Positions 29,731 to 37,089 of a stretch of 64,000 nt of DNA are shown here, in pieces. Origin of the DNA: Phycisphaeraceae bacterium (lineage in GTDB: Bacteria; Planctomycetota; Phycisphaerae; Phycisphaerales; UBA1924). The stretch spans positions 992,001 to 1,056,000 of the forward strand of contig JACKHC010000001.1 of NCBI GenBank assembly GCA_020639235.1. Direction: 5' to 3'. The position numbers were made by a program, and so were the translations under genes. The notes beneath the pieces are model-generated. The model did not search any database and was not told where the DNA came from. It saw nothing but the letters and a program-made list of their open reading frames with translations. Numbering within the stretch: the first letter of the stretch is position 1; every line of letters begins with the position of its first letter.

Positions 29731-30879
29731 ATGACGCGCGTGGCTGTTAGTCCTGACCTATTAGGGTGGGCGGTTGAGCGTGCCGGGACGCCCGCAGAAG
29801 GTCTCGTGGGACGATTCCCGAAGTTGGAGGCATGGCTCCGCGGCGAGAAGCAGCCGACCTTCAAGCAGCTCGAATCGTTTGCCAAAGCGGTCCATGCACC
29901 GATCGGATTCTTCTTCCTTGCGGCACCGCCGGAAGAGACGGTCCCGATACCCGACCTCAGGACGGTCGGGAGTCAAGGTCTAAGTCGCCCCAGCCCCGAT
30001 CTCCTGGACACGATTTATACCTGCCAACAACGGCAGGACTGGTACCGGGAGCACGCTCGAACGACCGGTGAGGGTGCGGTCTCGTTCATCGGATCGGCCC
30101 GATTGACCGATCCGCCGGAGGAAGTGGCAGAGCGCATTCGTCGAGTCCTGGCTTTCAGTGTCGAAGAGCGGAACGCGATGCGGAGCTGGTCGGAGGCGCG
30201 ACGGCGATTCATCGAACAGGCAGAGTCGGCTGGAATGATGGTCATGGTCAGCGGTGTTGTCGGTAGCAACAACCGCCGTAAGCTCGATCCGGGCGAGTTT
30301 CGCGGGTTTGCGCTCAGCGATCCGCTGGCGCCTTTGGTATTCATCAACGGTGCCGACTCCAAGTCGGCGCAGATGTTCACGCTGGCCCATGAGATCGCCC
30401 ATCTCTGGCTGGATCAGACAGCGCTCTCGGACGCGGGCCCTCGCACGCTCTCGACCCACGAGACTGAGCGGTGGTGCAATCAGGTCGCGGCCGAGTTGCT
30501 CGTCCCCATGACGGCCCTCCTCGCGGAATACCGAGCGGATGAGTCGATCGGTGAACAGCCTCAGCGGCTTGCAAGGGCGTTCAAGGTCAGCACGCTTGTC
30601 ATCCTGCGTCGTTTGTTCGATGCGAACAAGTTGACGAGAACGGCGTTCTGGGAGGCGTACGATTTGGAGGTCCAGCGCCTCCACGAGATCGCACCGAGCG
30701 GGTCAGGCGGGAACTTCTACAACACGACGGCGGCAAGGGTGGGCAAACGATTCGCCAGCGCCATCATTGGCAGCACACTCGAAGGCCGGGCGTCATTCGC
30801 CGAAGCGCTGCGTCTGCTCGGCTTCAAGAAGATGTCGACCTTCCACGATCTTGGTCGTGTAGTGGGGGTTGAGCGCTGA
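29731..30879 (+). CDS. XRE-HTH / ImmA-IrrE metallopeptidase, antitoxin-like
   Basis: The 382-residue protein has an N-terminal helix-turn-helix (about 5-65, with L-E-A-W-L-R-G-E-K-Q-P-T and F-F-L-A-A-P-P-E-E). An IrrE/ImmA zinc peptidase domain carries H-E-I-A-H at 220-224 and a downstream C-N-Q-V-A-A-E-L-L-V-P helix with the third ligand. Such proteins paired with a downstream DUF4411 gene are recognised as toxin-antitoxin-like modules. Here the DUF4411 gene overlaps by one base (TGATG), giving strong coupling. A GAGG ribosome site precedes the ATG. It would repress the operon and control the partner by binding or cleavage. Confidence 0.92.
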   Translation: MTRVAVSPDLLGWAVERAGTPAEGLVGRFPKLEAWLRGEKQPTFKQLESFAKAVHAPIGFFFLAAPPEETVPIPDLRTVGSQGLSRPSPDLLDTIYTCQQRQDWYREHARTTGEGAVSFIGSARLTDPPEEVAERIRRVLAFSVEERNAMRSWSEARRRFIEQAESAGMMVMVSGVVGSNNRRKLDPGEFRGFALSDPLAPLVFINGADSKSAQMFTLAHEIAHLWLDQTALSDAGPRTLSTHETERWCNQVAAELLVPMTALLAEYRADESIGEQPQRLARAFKVSTLVILRRLFDANKLTRTAFWEAYDLEVQRLHEIAPSGSGGNFYNTTAARVGKRFASAIIGSTLEGRASFAEALRLLGFKKMSTFHDLGRVVGVER

Positions 30880-31373
30880 TGGCCTATCTGCTCGACATGA
30901 ATGTGTTCCTCAGCGCTAAGAACCTGCACTTCGGTATGGACTTCTGCCCTGCGTTCTGGGATTGGGTACTTGAATCCTACAAGGCGGGCAGAGTATTCAG
31001 CATCGACAAAGTTGCCGATGAAATCGAGGCCGGAGACGATGAGCTGTCCGAGTGGTCGAAGGCGCTACCCAAGGGCTTCTATCTCGAGGCAAGTGAGCAA
31101 ACGGTGCCCGCGCTCGGGGCGCTGAGCCGATGGGTGACTGGCCGGTCGTACACACCCGCCGCCATCAACACATTCCTTGGTGTTGCCGACTACTACCTTG
31201 TCGCGCACGCTCTCGCGGGAGGCCATGTCGTCGTCACCCATGAGGTCCCCGCCGACACGATCAACCGCGTCAAAATCCCGAACGCATGCCTGGGAGTAGG
31301 CGTGAGGTGCGTTTCGCCTTTCGAGATGCTCCGGCGTGAGCGGGCGCGTTTCGTGCTGGGGCACCCGGGGTAG
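30879..31373 (+). CDS. DUF4411 PIN-like protein, toxin-like partner
   Basis: The 164-residue protein has the layout of DUF4411, a PIN-like nuclease family: the N-terminal L-L-D-M-N-V-F strand with acidic residue D6, a middle D-K-V-A-D-E-I-E acidic helix, and a later G-V-A-D-Y-Y-L-V-A-H-A-L helix followed by V-V-T-H-E. Three to four acidic residues suitable for metal binding are present, so it may be an active RNase. It overlaps the ImmA/IrrE gene by one base and forms the second half of a likely type II toxin-antitoxin-type module. Catalytic activity is inferred from the family. Confidence 0.88.
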   Translation: MAYLLDMNVFLSAKNLHFGMDFCPAFWDWVLESYKAGRVFSIDKVADEIEAGDDELSEWSKALPKGFYLEASEQTVPALGALSRWVTGRSYTPAAINTFLGVADYYLVAHALAGGHVVVTHEVPADTINRVKIPNACLGVGVRCVSPFEMLRRERARFVLGHPG

Positions 31374-31585
31374 GATTGTGGGGAAATGTGCGCTAGTCTT
31401 CATGAGACTTGTGTATTGAGAACATAATTGCGGTGAAAGGACATCCGCGTGGCTTTTCGTCGCTTCACTTGGCGTCTTGAGAATCAATACAACCACGGGT
31501 GACGCCCCGATCAGGAATACTGTGTATTACTAGGAATAGGCTCCGCCGCAGCGTGCTGAAATGAACACTGTCAAGAGAGTGCAAG

Positions 31586-32536
31586 ATGAGATCTAGAAGT
31601 TGGTCAGTGCACGAGCTGCTTGAAACGGCGGGAATCTACGCGCTAAATCTTCTCGATCCGGTTGAACGACTCGAGTATGAGAGGGCGTTCCTAAAAGCTT
31701 CGCCCGAGGTTCATACGCAGCTCAGGCGAGAATATGCGCGTTTCTTGAGTCCACAAGCCTCATCAACAGATTCAGGCGATCTCGACGGAGTCTTCGAAAA
31801 GCGAGCGAGTCGATTGCCAGATCTTCAGAAGGTTGTATTGACTCGCGCGTATGTCAACGGGGAGTCAATGGGACAAATCAGCGCAGATTTGAAAATTCCC
31901 GCCAGCACGATTAAATCAGCGTTGAGTAGAGCATTGGTCAGAATTCGTGAAAGGTCGATGGATCTCGATAACGGCGCGGTTGGTATGGCGGTTCATTTGA
32001 AACCACGGCGCACGACCGTTGACGTGTCCTTTAACGCGATCAGCTCCGAATTGATACGACAACTAGGAGCGCATCCCCAGGCTATGCGTTCCATACCGCC
32101 GCGCTTATTCGAGGAACTGATTGCTGAACTCCTCAGTGACATGGGCTTTGACATCGAAATGACGCCCGAGACGCGAGACGGTGGGAGAGATGTTCTTATT
32201 GCATACCCCACTCCCTTAGGTCCGATCGTTGGTATCGTAGAATGCAAGCGGTGGGCAGAAGACAGGCCCGTCGGGATCGACATTGTCGAGCGATTTCTAT
32301 TCACACTACGAGAGCGTGATCGCCGCGCCTTTGGCGTGATCGCAACCACGACATTTTTTACGCAAGGCTCGCGGTTGCGGGAGAAGGAGTATTGTGGCCA
32401 ACTCTTGCTCCGGGATTCTGACCACATAGCAGATTGGTTGCGACGGTATGGCACTTGGAGAACAACGCCGTCGACGGAACTATGGACACCAATGAAGCCC
32501 ATCGTGACCAGCCAATCGGAGGTAGTCGAGGGCTGA
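31586..32536 (+). CDS. Sigma-region-4-like HTH fused to Mrr-type restriction nuclease
   Basis: The 316-residue protein combines three parts. Residues 8-55 resemble an RskA/anti-sigma N terminus (A-L-N-L-L-D-P-V-E-R-L-E-Y-E). Residues 75-125 match sigma-70 region 4: L-P-D-L-Q-K-V-V-L-T-R-A-Y-V-N-G-E-S then I-P-A-S-T-I-K-S-A-L-S-R-A-L-V-R-I-R-E. Residues 170-290 are an Mrr-type endonuclease with F-E-E-L-I-A-E-L-L, D202 in G-G-R-D-V and the E219-x-K221 motif in V-E-C-K-R-W. All PD-(D/E)xK residues are present, so it is probably catalytic. The HTH may target the nuclease to DNA or RNA polymerase, or may autoregulate. Composition is AT-richer than its upstream neighbours. Confidence 0.85.
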   Translation: MRSRSWSVHELLETAGIYALNLLDPVERLEYERAFLKASPEVHTQLRREYARFLSPQASSTDSGDLDGVFEKRASRLPDLQKVVLTRAYVNGESMGQISADLKIPASTIKSALSRALVRIRERSMDLDNGAVGMAVHLKPRRTTVDVSFNAISSELIRQLGAHPQAMRSIPPRLFEELIAELLSDMGFDIEMTPETRDGGRDVLIAYPTPLGPIVGIVECKRWAEDRPVGIDIVERFLFTLRERDRRAFGVIATTTFFTQGSRLREKEYCGQLLLRDSDHIADWLRRYGTWRTTPSTELWTPMKPIVTSQSEVVEG

Positions 32537-32611
32537 AATCACCGCGCGCCAATCGCGCGCCAGTGGCACCTGATCCGAAACGGATCATCGCCTGAAACCC
32601 TTGTGGATGCT

Positions 32612-32656
32612 GGAGCGGGCGAAGGGATTTGAACCCTCGACCTCAACCTTGGCAAT
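32612..32656 (-). pseudogene. 3' half of tRNA-Gly(GCC), probable attachment-site remnant
   Basis: Read on the minus strand the 45 bases run from an anticodon loop ttGCCaa through a variable loop, a T arm (gaggg ttcaaat ccctt), acceptor strand cgcccgc, discriminator T and an encoded CCA. No matching 5' half lies upstream, where the sequence turns unrelated. Tyrosine recombinases commonly leave such 3' tRNA copies at one edge of an integrated element. The last 25 bases before CCA differ at two positions from the 3' end of the tRNA-Gly(TCC) at 24537-24608, but in inverted orientation. Confidence 0.8.
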
Positions 32657-32760
32657 AACTTGCTAACGCTCTGCCTGAATGCGCAGGACTTGGCAACAGT
32701 AGGTCTGGAGTTTGTGTGGTTATCCCAAAAACGCTCTATGTGTCGCCGATTATAACTGTA

Positions 32761-32779
32761 CGACACTGATTATGTGTCG
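32761..32779. terminator. Small hairpin after the receiver gene, possible terminator
   Basis: A 6-bp stem cgacac/gtgtcg with a 7-base loop lies 7 bases past the stop of the minus-strand receiver gene. It has no clear T-run and is weak, so a terminator role is only suggested by position. Confidence 0.3.
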
Positions 32780-32785
32780 GGCACA

Positions 32786-33343
32786 TTATTTATGCTCAGG
32801 CGGCCGAAGTCGCCAGATTTCGCCCGCTTCCACAATGATTCGGTCTAGCTCATCTACAAAGGGAGTAACACGCAAGAGGCGTCCTGATTTGCTTGCAGTC
32901 CAGACAAGGAATCGTTCTCGAAGCTCGTCTCTCATCTGGTCTACATTCGTTGTAGCGTTGACATCGCTATAATGAGTTTGAAGGATGCGATGGACAGCGG
33001 GTATAACTTCTTCGACTTCATCTCGTTGGGAAAATATGAGAACAGGGATGAGTTCACACCAGCTCCGGAAGTCGTCAAGAAGATAGGCTCCAACTTCCCA
33101 CGGCTCCGCATCTGTGGGAAAGCGATTGCGATGATCGCCGGAAGGCAAGGGCATATGCATGTCTAGTATAATAATGTCAAAATCAGCTACCGAGTCGTTG
33201 CGGCACCGATGAAATAGTTGCATCGCGGAATCAGAATTGTTGATACCGGTTACCCGCGTACCACGGTCTCGGAGCTCGCGAATATATCCATCCAAAGAGT
33301 ACATTTCATCATCGACAAAGATAGTGTGTAGATTGGCCATCAT
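32786..33343 (-). CDS. Receiver-domain response regulator, single domain with tail
   Basis: The 185-residue protein has a receiver fold: acidic pair in V-D-D-E (D11, D12), phosphoacceptor D61 in I-I-I-L-D-M-H-M-P, and switch serine S105 in V-L-I-F-S-Q-R-D. The conserved lysine of the fifth strand is not evident, so signalling may be atypical. An insertion after the phosphoacceptor (residues 65-90) is longer than usual. No DNA-binding output domain is visible in the remaining 60 residues. It follows the kinase gene by 8 bases on the same strand, after an agagga ribosome site, and is its likely partner. An alternative ATG lies at 33340. Confidence 0.82.
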   Translation of the reverse strand: MMANLHTIFVDDEMYSLDGYIRELRDRGTRVTGINNSDSAMQLFHRCRNDSVADFDIIILDMHMPLPSGDHRNRFPTDAEPWEVGAYLLDDFRSWCELIPVLIFSQRDEVEEVIPAVHRILQTHYSDVNATTNVDQMRDELRERFLVWTASKSGRLLRVTPFVDELDRIIVEAGEIWRLRPPEHK

Positions 33344-33351
33344 TCTTCCTC

Positions 33352-35361
33352 TTAGGCACTTACGGGACGCTTCTTTGAAAGATAATCAGGGAGCCGCATC
33401 TCGAATCTCACGGGATTGTTGAGTTGTGTGGCAATTAGTCGACCGTCATGCGAAGACATTATGGATCGCGCAAAAGAGAGACCGTAACCCATGCCTTCAA
33501 CTCCCTGAGAGGAAGCGCCTCTAACGAATGGCAAGAAGATATCTTCAGCTTCGTTGAGTGAAATCTCACCGCCATAATTTTGTATACGTATAGCATATTC
33601 GCATGTATCGCGGTCGTGGAAGGCATTTACGCGAATAGTTGGATCTCGCGTCGAGTATTTCATTGCATTATCAATCAGGTTGTAAAACGCAACTGTTAGC
33701 ATTCTCTCATCAGCATATAGTGGGGGGATATGTTGAAAAGAATATGCGTCATCTGATTGGCTCCATCCTTCAAACGGATTGTGTTGCAGGTCATATTTTT
33801 CATAGCAAAACCCGAGGCCTTCGAGGATAGGAGAGACTACATCGGAGCGAATTCGGACATTTGGCTCAAAATTGGGAGAGGGAGTCGCTCGCCCTTCCAG
33901 CGCGTACTTAGACAGGTCGTGGAGGACAAGTATCAGTGATGCAAAGCCATGAAATAAACCAAGGCGGTGCTTAACGAAAGAGTAGTTGTGTGCATGCCAA
34001 TCGGCACTTTTTCCAGCAAGGTAGTCAGCAAATTGGGCAATCATAAATGCTGGAACCTTCTGATCATGACGAGTAGTAGACATTGCTTGTTGATGCACGC
34101 GCATGGCTGTGGCCAGCTTGATTGCCGGTAAGAGCACTTCGGCAGTTCGGTGAGCGCGAAGAAAATCAAGCGTGTGCAGGGGGTAAAGCGGCATACCGCT
34201 TTCATCTGTTGATGAAGAAGACTGTTTGGTGCGCAGGTATAAGACACCAAGTGGCTGCGCAGGATCAGAGTTGTGGAATTCGAGTATTGGCGCGGCAATT
34301 ACTTGCACGCGTGTGTTTTGCAATAAATGCTTTCCAGAATGAGATGGATCTTCCAGGCAGTTATCATCGACGCCCTCTTCGGCAATAACAATAGAGCGAT
34401 TCTGTAGTGCGCGACCTGTTATTGGGGATGTTGTTGGTATGCGTACTGACTCTGCATCAGAATTCGTAATAGGCTCTGATGAGGCGGCAAGTGTAAGATA
34501 TGCATGCTTTGAGTCGTGTAGAAAAATTGAGCATGAGCCAAATCCTAGAAGTGCAGAGAGTTCGCCACAAATAGCAGTCAGAGCCTCAGATCGTGAAATC
34601 TCAAGATGAGGTAGGTGATGAAGTACCTGTGCGTATAGCTGTTCTGACTCTTCAAGTATCGCGCGCTCAATCTGTCGGCCGGCGAATAGGAGTACTCGTG
34701 CAAAATCATCGGTAAACTCATTTAGTAACGACTCTTTGGTGCCATCTACAGTAACAACTAGGCGTTCAGGCTGGTGTGTTCGTTCTGGAGATATCAATCT
34801 CTCTACGGAGAATGGGATTGGAAGGCACCAAGTGGACTCTAGTCCGTATCGTCTGAGTATCAAAGGTTGTGTACATGCTAGTGGGGCCTTCACGGCATTG
34901 TGATCGTTGTGCCTAGAGGGGAATACAAAAGAGGGCGAACAATTTGTAAGACGAGGATAAAAGAGGCAGCTGTTCGTCTCATATGCCGTGCGTACGCGGG
35001 ACCGCTCAGCGCGAATACTCTGTCCCATCTTTGTAGAGTCTGGTTTGTAATAGGGGGCGACATCGTGGCGAGAAAATGTTGTGTATGCCATTTGAAGCGG
35101 TGGAGTTGTGATCGATGGAGACCGCGGCACCCAAATGCTACCTTGGTTCTGCGCATCTGATTTGGTTCGTTTTGATACTGCATCAATCACTGCTAGTAGT
35201 AAATCGTGGAGTGTCTCCTCGAAAGAGGAGAGTCGCCATCCGGGACCAACTTGTTGTAGAAAATCTGCAACGCGTTCTGCGCTAGAGCGTGCCAATGCAA
35301 AACTCCTCTTAGCGGTACTTCTCTCGTCGACAAAAGAGCAAGGTCGAGAGCGTGCTCGCAT
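33352..35361 (-). CDS. GAF-domain sensor histidine kinase, cytoplasmic
   Basis: The 669-residue protein has no membrane segment. A GAF domain covers about 255-380 (F-G-S-C-S-I-F-L-H-D, then L-G-V-L-Y-L-R). A possible phosphoacceptor is H432 in T-R-H-D-Q-K-V-P, and a GHKL ATPase domain follows: N box N-L-I-D-N-A-M-K-Y-S (561-570), F box F-L-P-F-V-R-G and G2 box G-M-G-Y-G-L-S (623-629). The G1 box is degenerate, N-Y-G-G-E-I. The N-terminal 250 residues are unrecognised and may hold a second sensor domain. The gene is AT-richer than the surrounding DNA, a sign of transfer. It overlaps a small HTH-like gene at its start and precedes a receiver gene. Confidence 0.85.
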   Translation of the reverse strand: MRARSRPCSFVDERSTAKRSFALARSSAERVADFLQQVGPGWRLSSFEETLHDLLLAVIDAVSKRTKSDAQNQGSIWVPRSPSITTPPLQMAYTTFSRHDVAPYYKPDSTKMGQSIRAERSRVRTAYETNSCLFYPRLTNCSPSFVFPSRHNDHNAVKAPLACTQPLILRRYGLESTWCLPIPFSVERLISPERTHQPERLVVTVDGTKESLLNEFTDDFARVLLFAGRQIERAILEESEQLYAQVLHHLPHLEISRSEALTAICGELSALLGFGSCSIFLHDSKHAYLTLAASSEPITNSDAESVRIPTTSPITGRALQNRSIVIAEEGVDDNCLEDPSHSGKHLLQNTRVQVIAAPILEFHNSDPAQPLGVLYLRTKQSSSSTDESGMPLYPLHTLDFLRAHRTAEVLLPAIKLATAMRVHQQAMSTTRHDQKVPAFMIAQFADYLAGKSADWHAHNYSFVKHRLGLFHGFASLILVLHDLSKYALEGRATPSPNFEPNVRIRSDVVSPILEGLGFCYEKYDLQHNPFEGWSQSDDAYSFQHIPPLYADERMLTVAFYNLIDNAMKYSTRDPTIRVNAFHDRDTCEYAIRIQNYGGEISLNEAEDIFLPFVRGASSQGVEGMGYGLSFARSIMSSHDGRLIATQLNNPVRFEMRLPDYLSKKRPVSA

Positions 35362-35593
35362 TACATGTTGGAGCCAATCGAACTTCGATCACACCGTCAT
35401 TGTCCGTAGTGTGCAATAACCCGCACGCGACAAACTCTGATAATATCAAGCTGCCGACTAATCTCCCGACTCCGCAATAAGATGAAAGGGTGCCAATGGA
35501 AATCGATCCGATATGCTGAAATTCGTGTAGTGCGTTCCACATTCGTGTGGCATTCTTGTCACAAGAAACTGATACCACCCCCTTTCTAGCCAT
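35309..35593 (-). CDS. Small winged-helix-like protein ahead of the kinase gene
   Basis: The 94-residue product begins M-A-R-K-G-V-V. The stretch M-W-N-A-L-H-E-F-Q-H-I-G-S-I-S-I-G-T-L-S-S-Y-C split by G-V-G-R-L-V-G-S-L-I-L-S-E-F reads as two helices of a winged helix, with a wing near L-L-H-T-T-D-N-D-G. No family is recognised. It overlaps the kinase start by 53 bases in another frame, so its C terminus is uncertain; composition matches the kinase gene. If real, it completes an HTH-kinase-receiver operon. Confidence 0.5.
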   Translation of the reverse strand: MARKGVVSVSCDKNATRMWNALHEFQHIGSISIGTLSSYCGVGRLVGSLILSEFVACGLLHTTDNDGVIEVRLAPTCNASTLSTLLFCRREKYR

Positions 35594-35605
35594 AATCGGT
35601 AGCAC

Positions 35606-35941
35606 GGCGGTGATGGTATGTCAAGTGTCAAGAATGTGGGGGGAAGGCTCGCTGTGAAACCGAATGCGTGTGAAATGTATTTGTCGTGTAATGGTGAAGT
35701 CTATCGCTAGAACAGCTGGGTGGTGTGCAAGGAGAGAATTGCATATGCAACCTAAAAAAGTTGTGGCACAACCCCGGTAGACATTCCGTTGCCATCGTAG
35801 CGCTCCCCGCGGATGTGGGCGGTTCCTGCTGTTGTCTGACTCGCCCCGGGCGTTCCCTCCCACCACTATGCAGAAACCCCTTGACCCGGGCCGACTGGCT
35901 GTGCTATCCGGGACATCGGAGATAACAGCAGGGGGGAGGAG
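35606..35941. other. Divergent intergenic region with promoter and short palindrome
   Basis: This 336-base stretch separates the minus-strand signalling operon from the plus-strand gene at 35942. It marks the change from AT-richer to GC-rich DNA at about 35.75 kb. It contains the short palindrome gttgtg-g-cacaac at 35760-35772 and the promoter at 35881-35907. A long minus-strand open frame from 36676 runs across it but is an antisense artefact. Confidence 0.5.
35881..35907 (+). promoter_or_regulatory. Promoter: TTGACC, 15-base spacer, TGCTAT
   Basis: The -35 TTGACC (35881-35886) and -10-like TGCTAT (35902-35907) have the same spacing and core as the element at 37034-37060 ahead of a homologous gene, TTGACG-15-TGCTAC. 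Sharing between two paralogs supports function. The spacer is shorter than the usual 17, so a non-housekeeping sigma factor or a shifted -10 is possible. Confidence 0.6.
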
Positions 35942-36463
35942 ATGTCCTGGAAATCGAGTACAGCGGTTGTCCATAAACTGTCCGGCGTCGAGATCGACAC
36001 CGCGCTGATCCGGATCGCCAAGCAGCACCGGTGGATCACCTCGGCGTCGTTTACGGCCGGCGTGCTCAGCGCGAGAATCCGTCAGGCCGAGTGGCCGCTG
36101 ACGGTGGACCAACACAACATCATCCATATGGCGCGGGCCGCCGCGATCATCGATCAGTTGTGCCGGGTGGCGATCCACGCGTCGGTGAAGTGGGGGGACG
36201 ACGAGTCTTGGGGCACGATTCGGCACACCGCCGACGAGCACGCGAACATGATCCCGTCGTTCGAGAAGCTGGAGTTGTGGATCAACCCAGAAGATTACGC
36301 CGGGCGGATGACGCGGTCGAGGGTGCGGGCCGAGTACCTCGGGATCGGCGAGCACGGGCTCACCGCGACGATGACGCAGGAAGACAGGAAGTGCCCGGTG
36401 CAGTTCACCGCAACGGTACAGCTGGGGATGGCGTTGTCGCGTCACTGGCAGGGGCAGGGCTGA
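35942..36463 (+). CDS. Unknown paralog family A, copy 1
   Basis: The 173-residue protein is homologous along most of its length to the product of the gene at 37090. Shared segments are H-R-W-I-T-S-A-S-F versus Y-R-W-I-K-S-A-F, D-Q-L-C-R-V-A-I-H-A-S-V-K-W-G-D versus E-Q-L-C-R-V-A-V-F-T-A-I-R-F-G-G, and C-P-V-Q-F-T-A-T-V-Q-L versus C-P-V-D-F-T-A-G-I-E-L. The pattern of short strands around a central helix could be a hot-dog-like fold, but I do not assign one. No signal peptide. It has its own promoter and converges on an HTH gene. Confidence 0.75.
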   Translation: MSWKSSTAVVHKLSGVEIDTALIRIAKQHRWITSASFTAGVLSARIRQAEWPLTVDQHNIIHMARAAAIIDQLCRVAIHASVKWGDDESWGTIRHTADEHANMIPSFEKLELWINPEDYAGRMTRSRVRAEYLGIGEHGLTATMTQEDRKCPVQFTATVQLGMALSRHWQGQG

Positions 36464-36501
36464 CCCCACCCCGCCGTGCGAGCGATGGAGCACACAATCC
36501 A

Positions 36502-36810
36502 TCAGAACGGAGCCGGCTCGCGGCTGTGAGTCAGCGCCGTCGCCACGCGGCGCAGCCCCTTGTCGGTGAGGCAGTGCGTATAGCGGGTGTTGCGACCGAA
36601 GCGGTCGGACTCGACGAGCCCGAGGCGGCGCAGATCGCAGAGCCGCGCGCGGACGACATGTGCCGATAGGCCGCAATAGCCCGCCAGTTCCTCGATGGTG
36701 TTGCCCCTCGGGTAGTACGCCGGCTGACCGTCGAGTTCAGAGAGCGCCAGCAGCACACGCTCGGCGCTTGGGCGCATCTTGAGACCTTCTACGAACAATG
36801 AGACCTGCAT
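36502..36810 (-). CDS. Winged-helix transcriptional regulator
   Basis: The 102-residue protein begins M-Q-V-S-L-F-V-E-G. Its winged helix runs through E-R-V-L-L-A-L-S-E-L-D-G, I-E-E-L-A-G-Y-C-G-L-S-A-H-V-V-R-A-R-L-C-D-L-R-R-L-G-L-V-E and a wing R-F-G-R-N-T-R-Y, like ArsR/MarR-type regulators. The ATG at 36810 has a near-perfect ribosome site (aaggagg, 8 bases away), which favours it over the ATG at 36828. It lies between the two paralogs of family A, facing the opposite way, and may regulate them. The structured region at 36912-36978 would fall in its leader. Confidence 0.82.
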   Translation of the reverse strand: MQVSLFVEGLKMRPSAERVLLALSELDGQPAYYPRGNTIEELAGYCGLSAHVVRARLCDLRRLGLVESDRFGRNTRYTHCLTDKGLRRVATALTHSREPAPF

Positions 36811-36911
36811 GGGACTGTCCTCCTTCATCGAGACCGAGTGATGGGTCTTGGTGCAACCGTGGCATTGGGGGGCAGCACCGAGATGGAGGGCGGAGCAACC
36901 GGCGTCCGGGC

Positions 36912-36978
36912 GCCGGTCAACGGTGGAACCCCCGGAGGGAGGCGCCGCGCTGCAAGCGCGGAGGGGACCTTGACCGGC
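36912..36978. ncRNA. Candidate structured RNA or leader, three-way junction
   Basis: A perfect 9-bp closing stem gccggtcaa/ttgaccggc encloses two further hairpins: ccc-ccgga-ggg and a 6-bp ccgcgc-tgcaa-gcgcgg. The strand is unknown. On minus it would sit in the leader of the HTH gene at 36810; on plus it lies upstream of the promoter at 37034 and would be a separate transcript. I do not match it to a known riboswitch class. Confidence 0.35.
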
Positions 36979-37033
36979 CGGGCCCGGTGCCGGGTCACGA
37001 TCCGACCGCTCGGGGCGGCGTGATGTTTTTCGC

Positions 37034-37060
37034 TTGACGGGGCGAGAGCGATCGTGCTAC
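37034..37060 (+). promoter_or_regulatory. Promoter: TTGACG, 15-base spacer, TGCTAC
   Basis: TTGACG (37034-37039) and TGCTAC (37055-37060) repeat the arrangement at 35881-35907. The presence of the -10 here argues against translation from the GTG at 37054, which would lie inside the promoter. Confidence 0.6.
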
Positions 37061-37089
37061 CCAGAGCCCTCAGCGAGCAACAAAGGGGT

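Noticed and set aside
32612..32656. Possible functional tRNA-Gly(GCC)
   Set aside because: Only the 3' half is present; no 5' acceptor strand or D arm is found upstream on that strand.
35621..36676. 351-codon minus-strand frame across the promoter and paralog copy 1
   Set aside because: It would cover a promoter, a coding gene and an opposite HTH gene, and its translation is Pro/Arg-rich without any motif.
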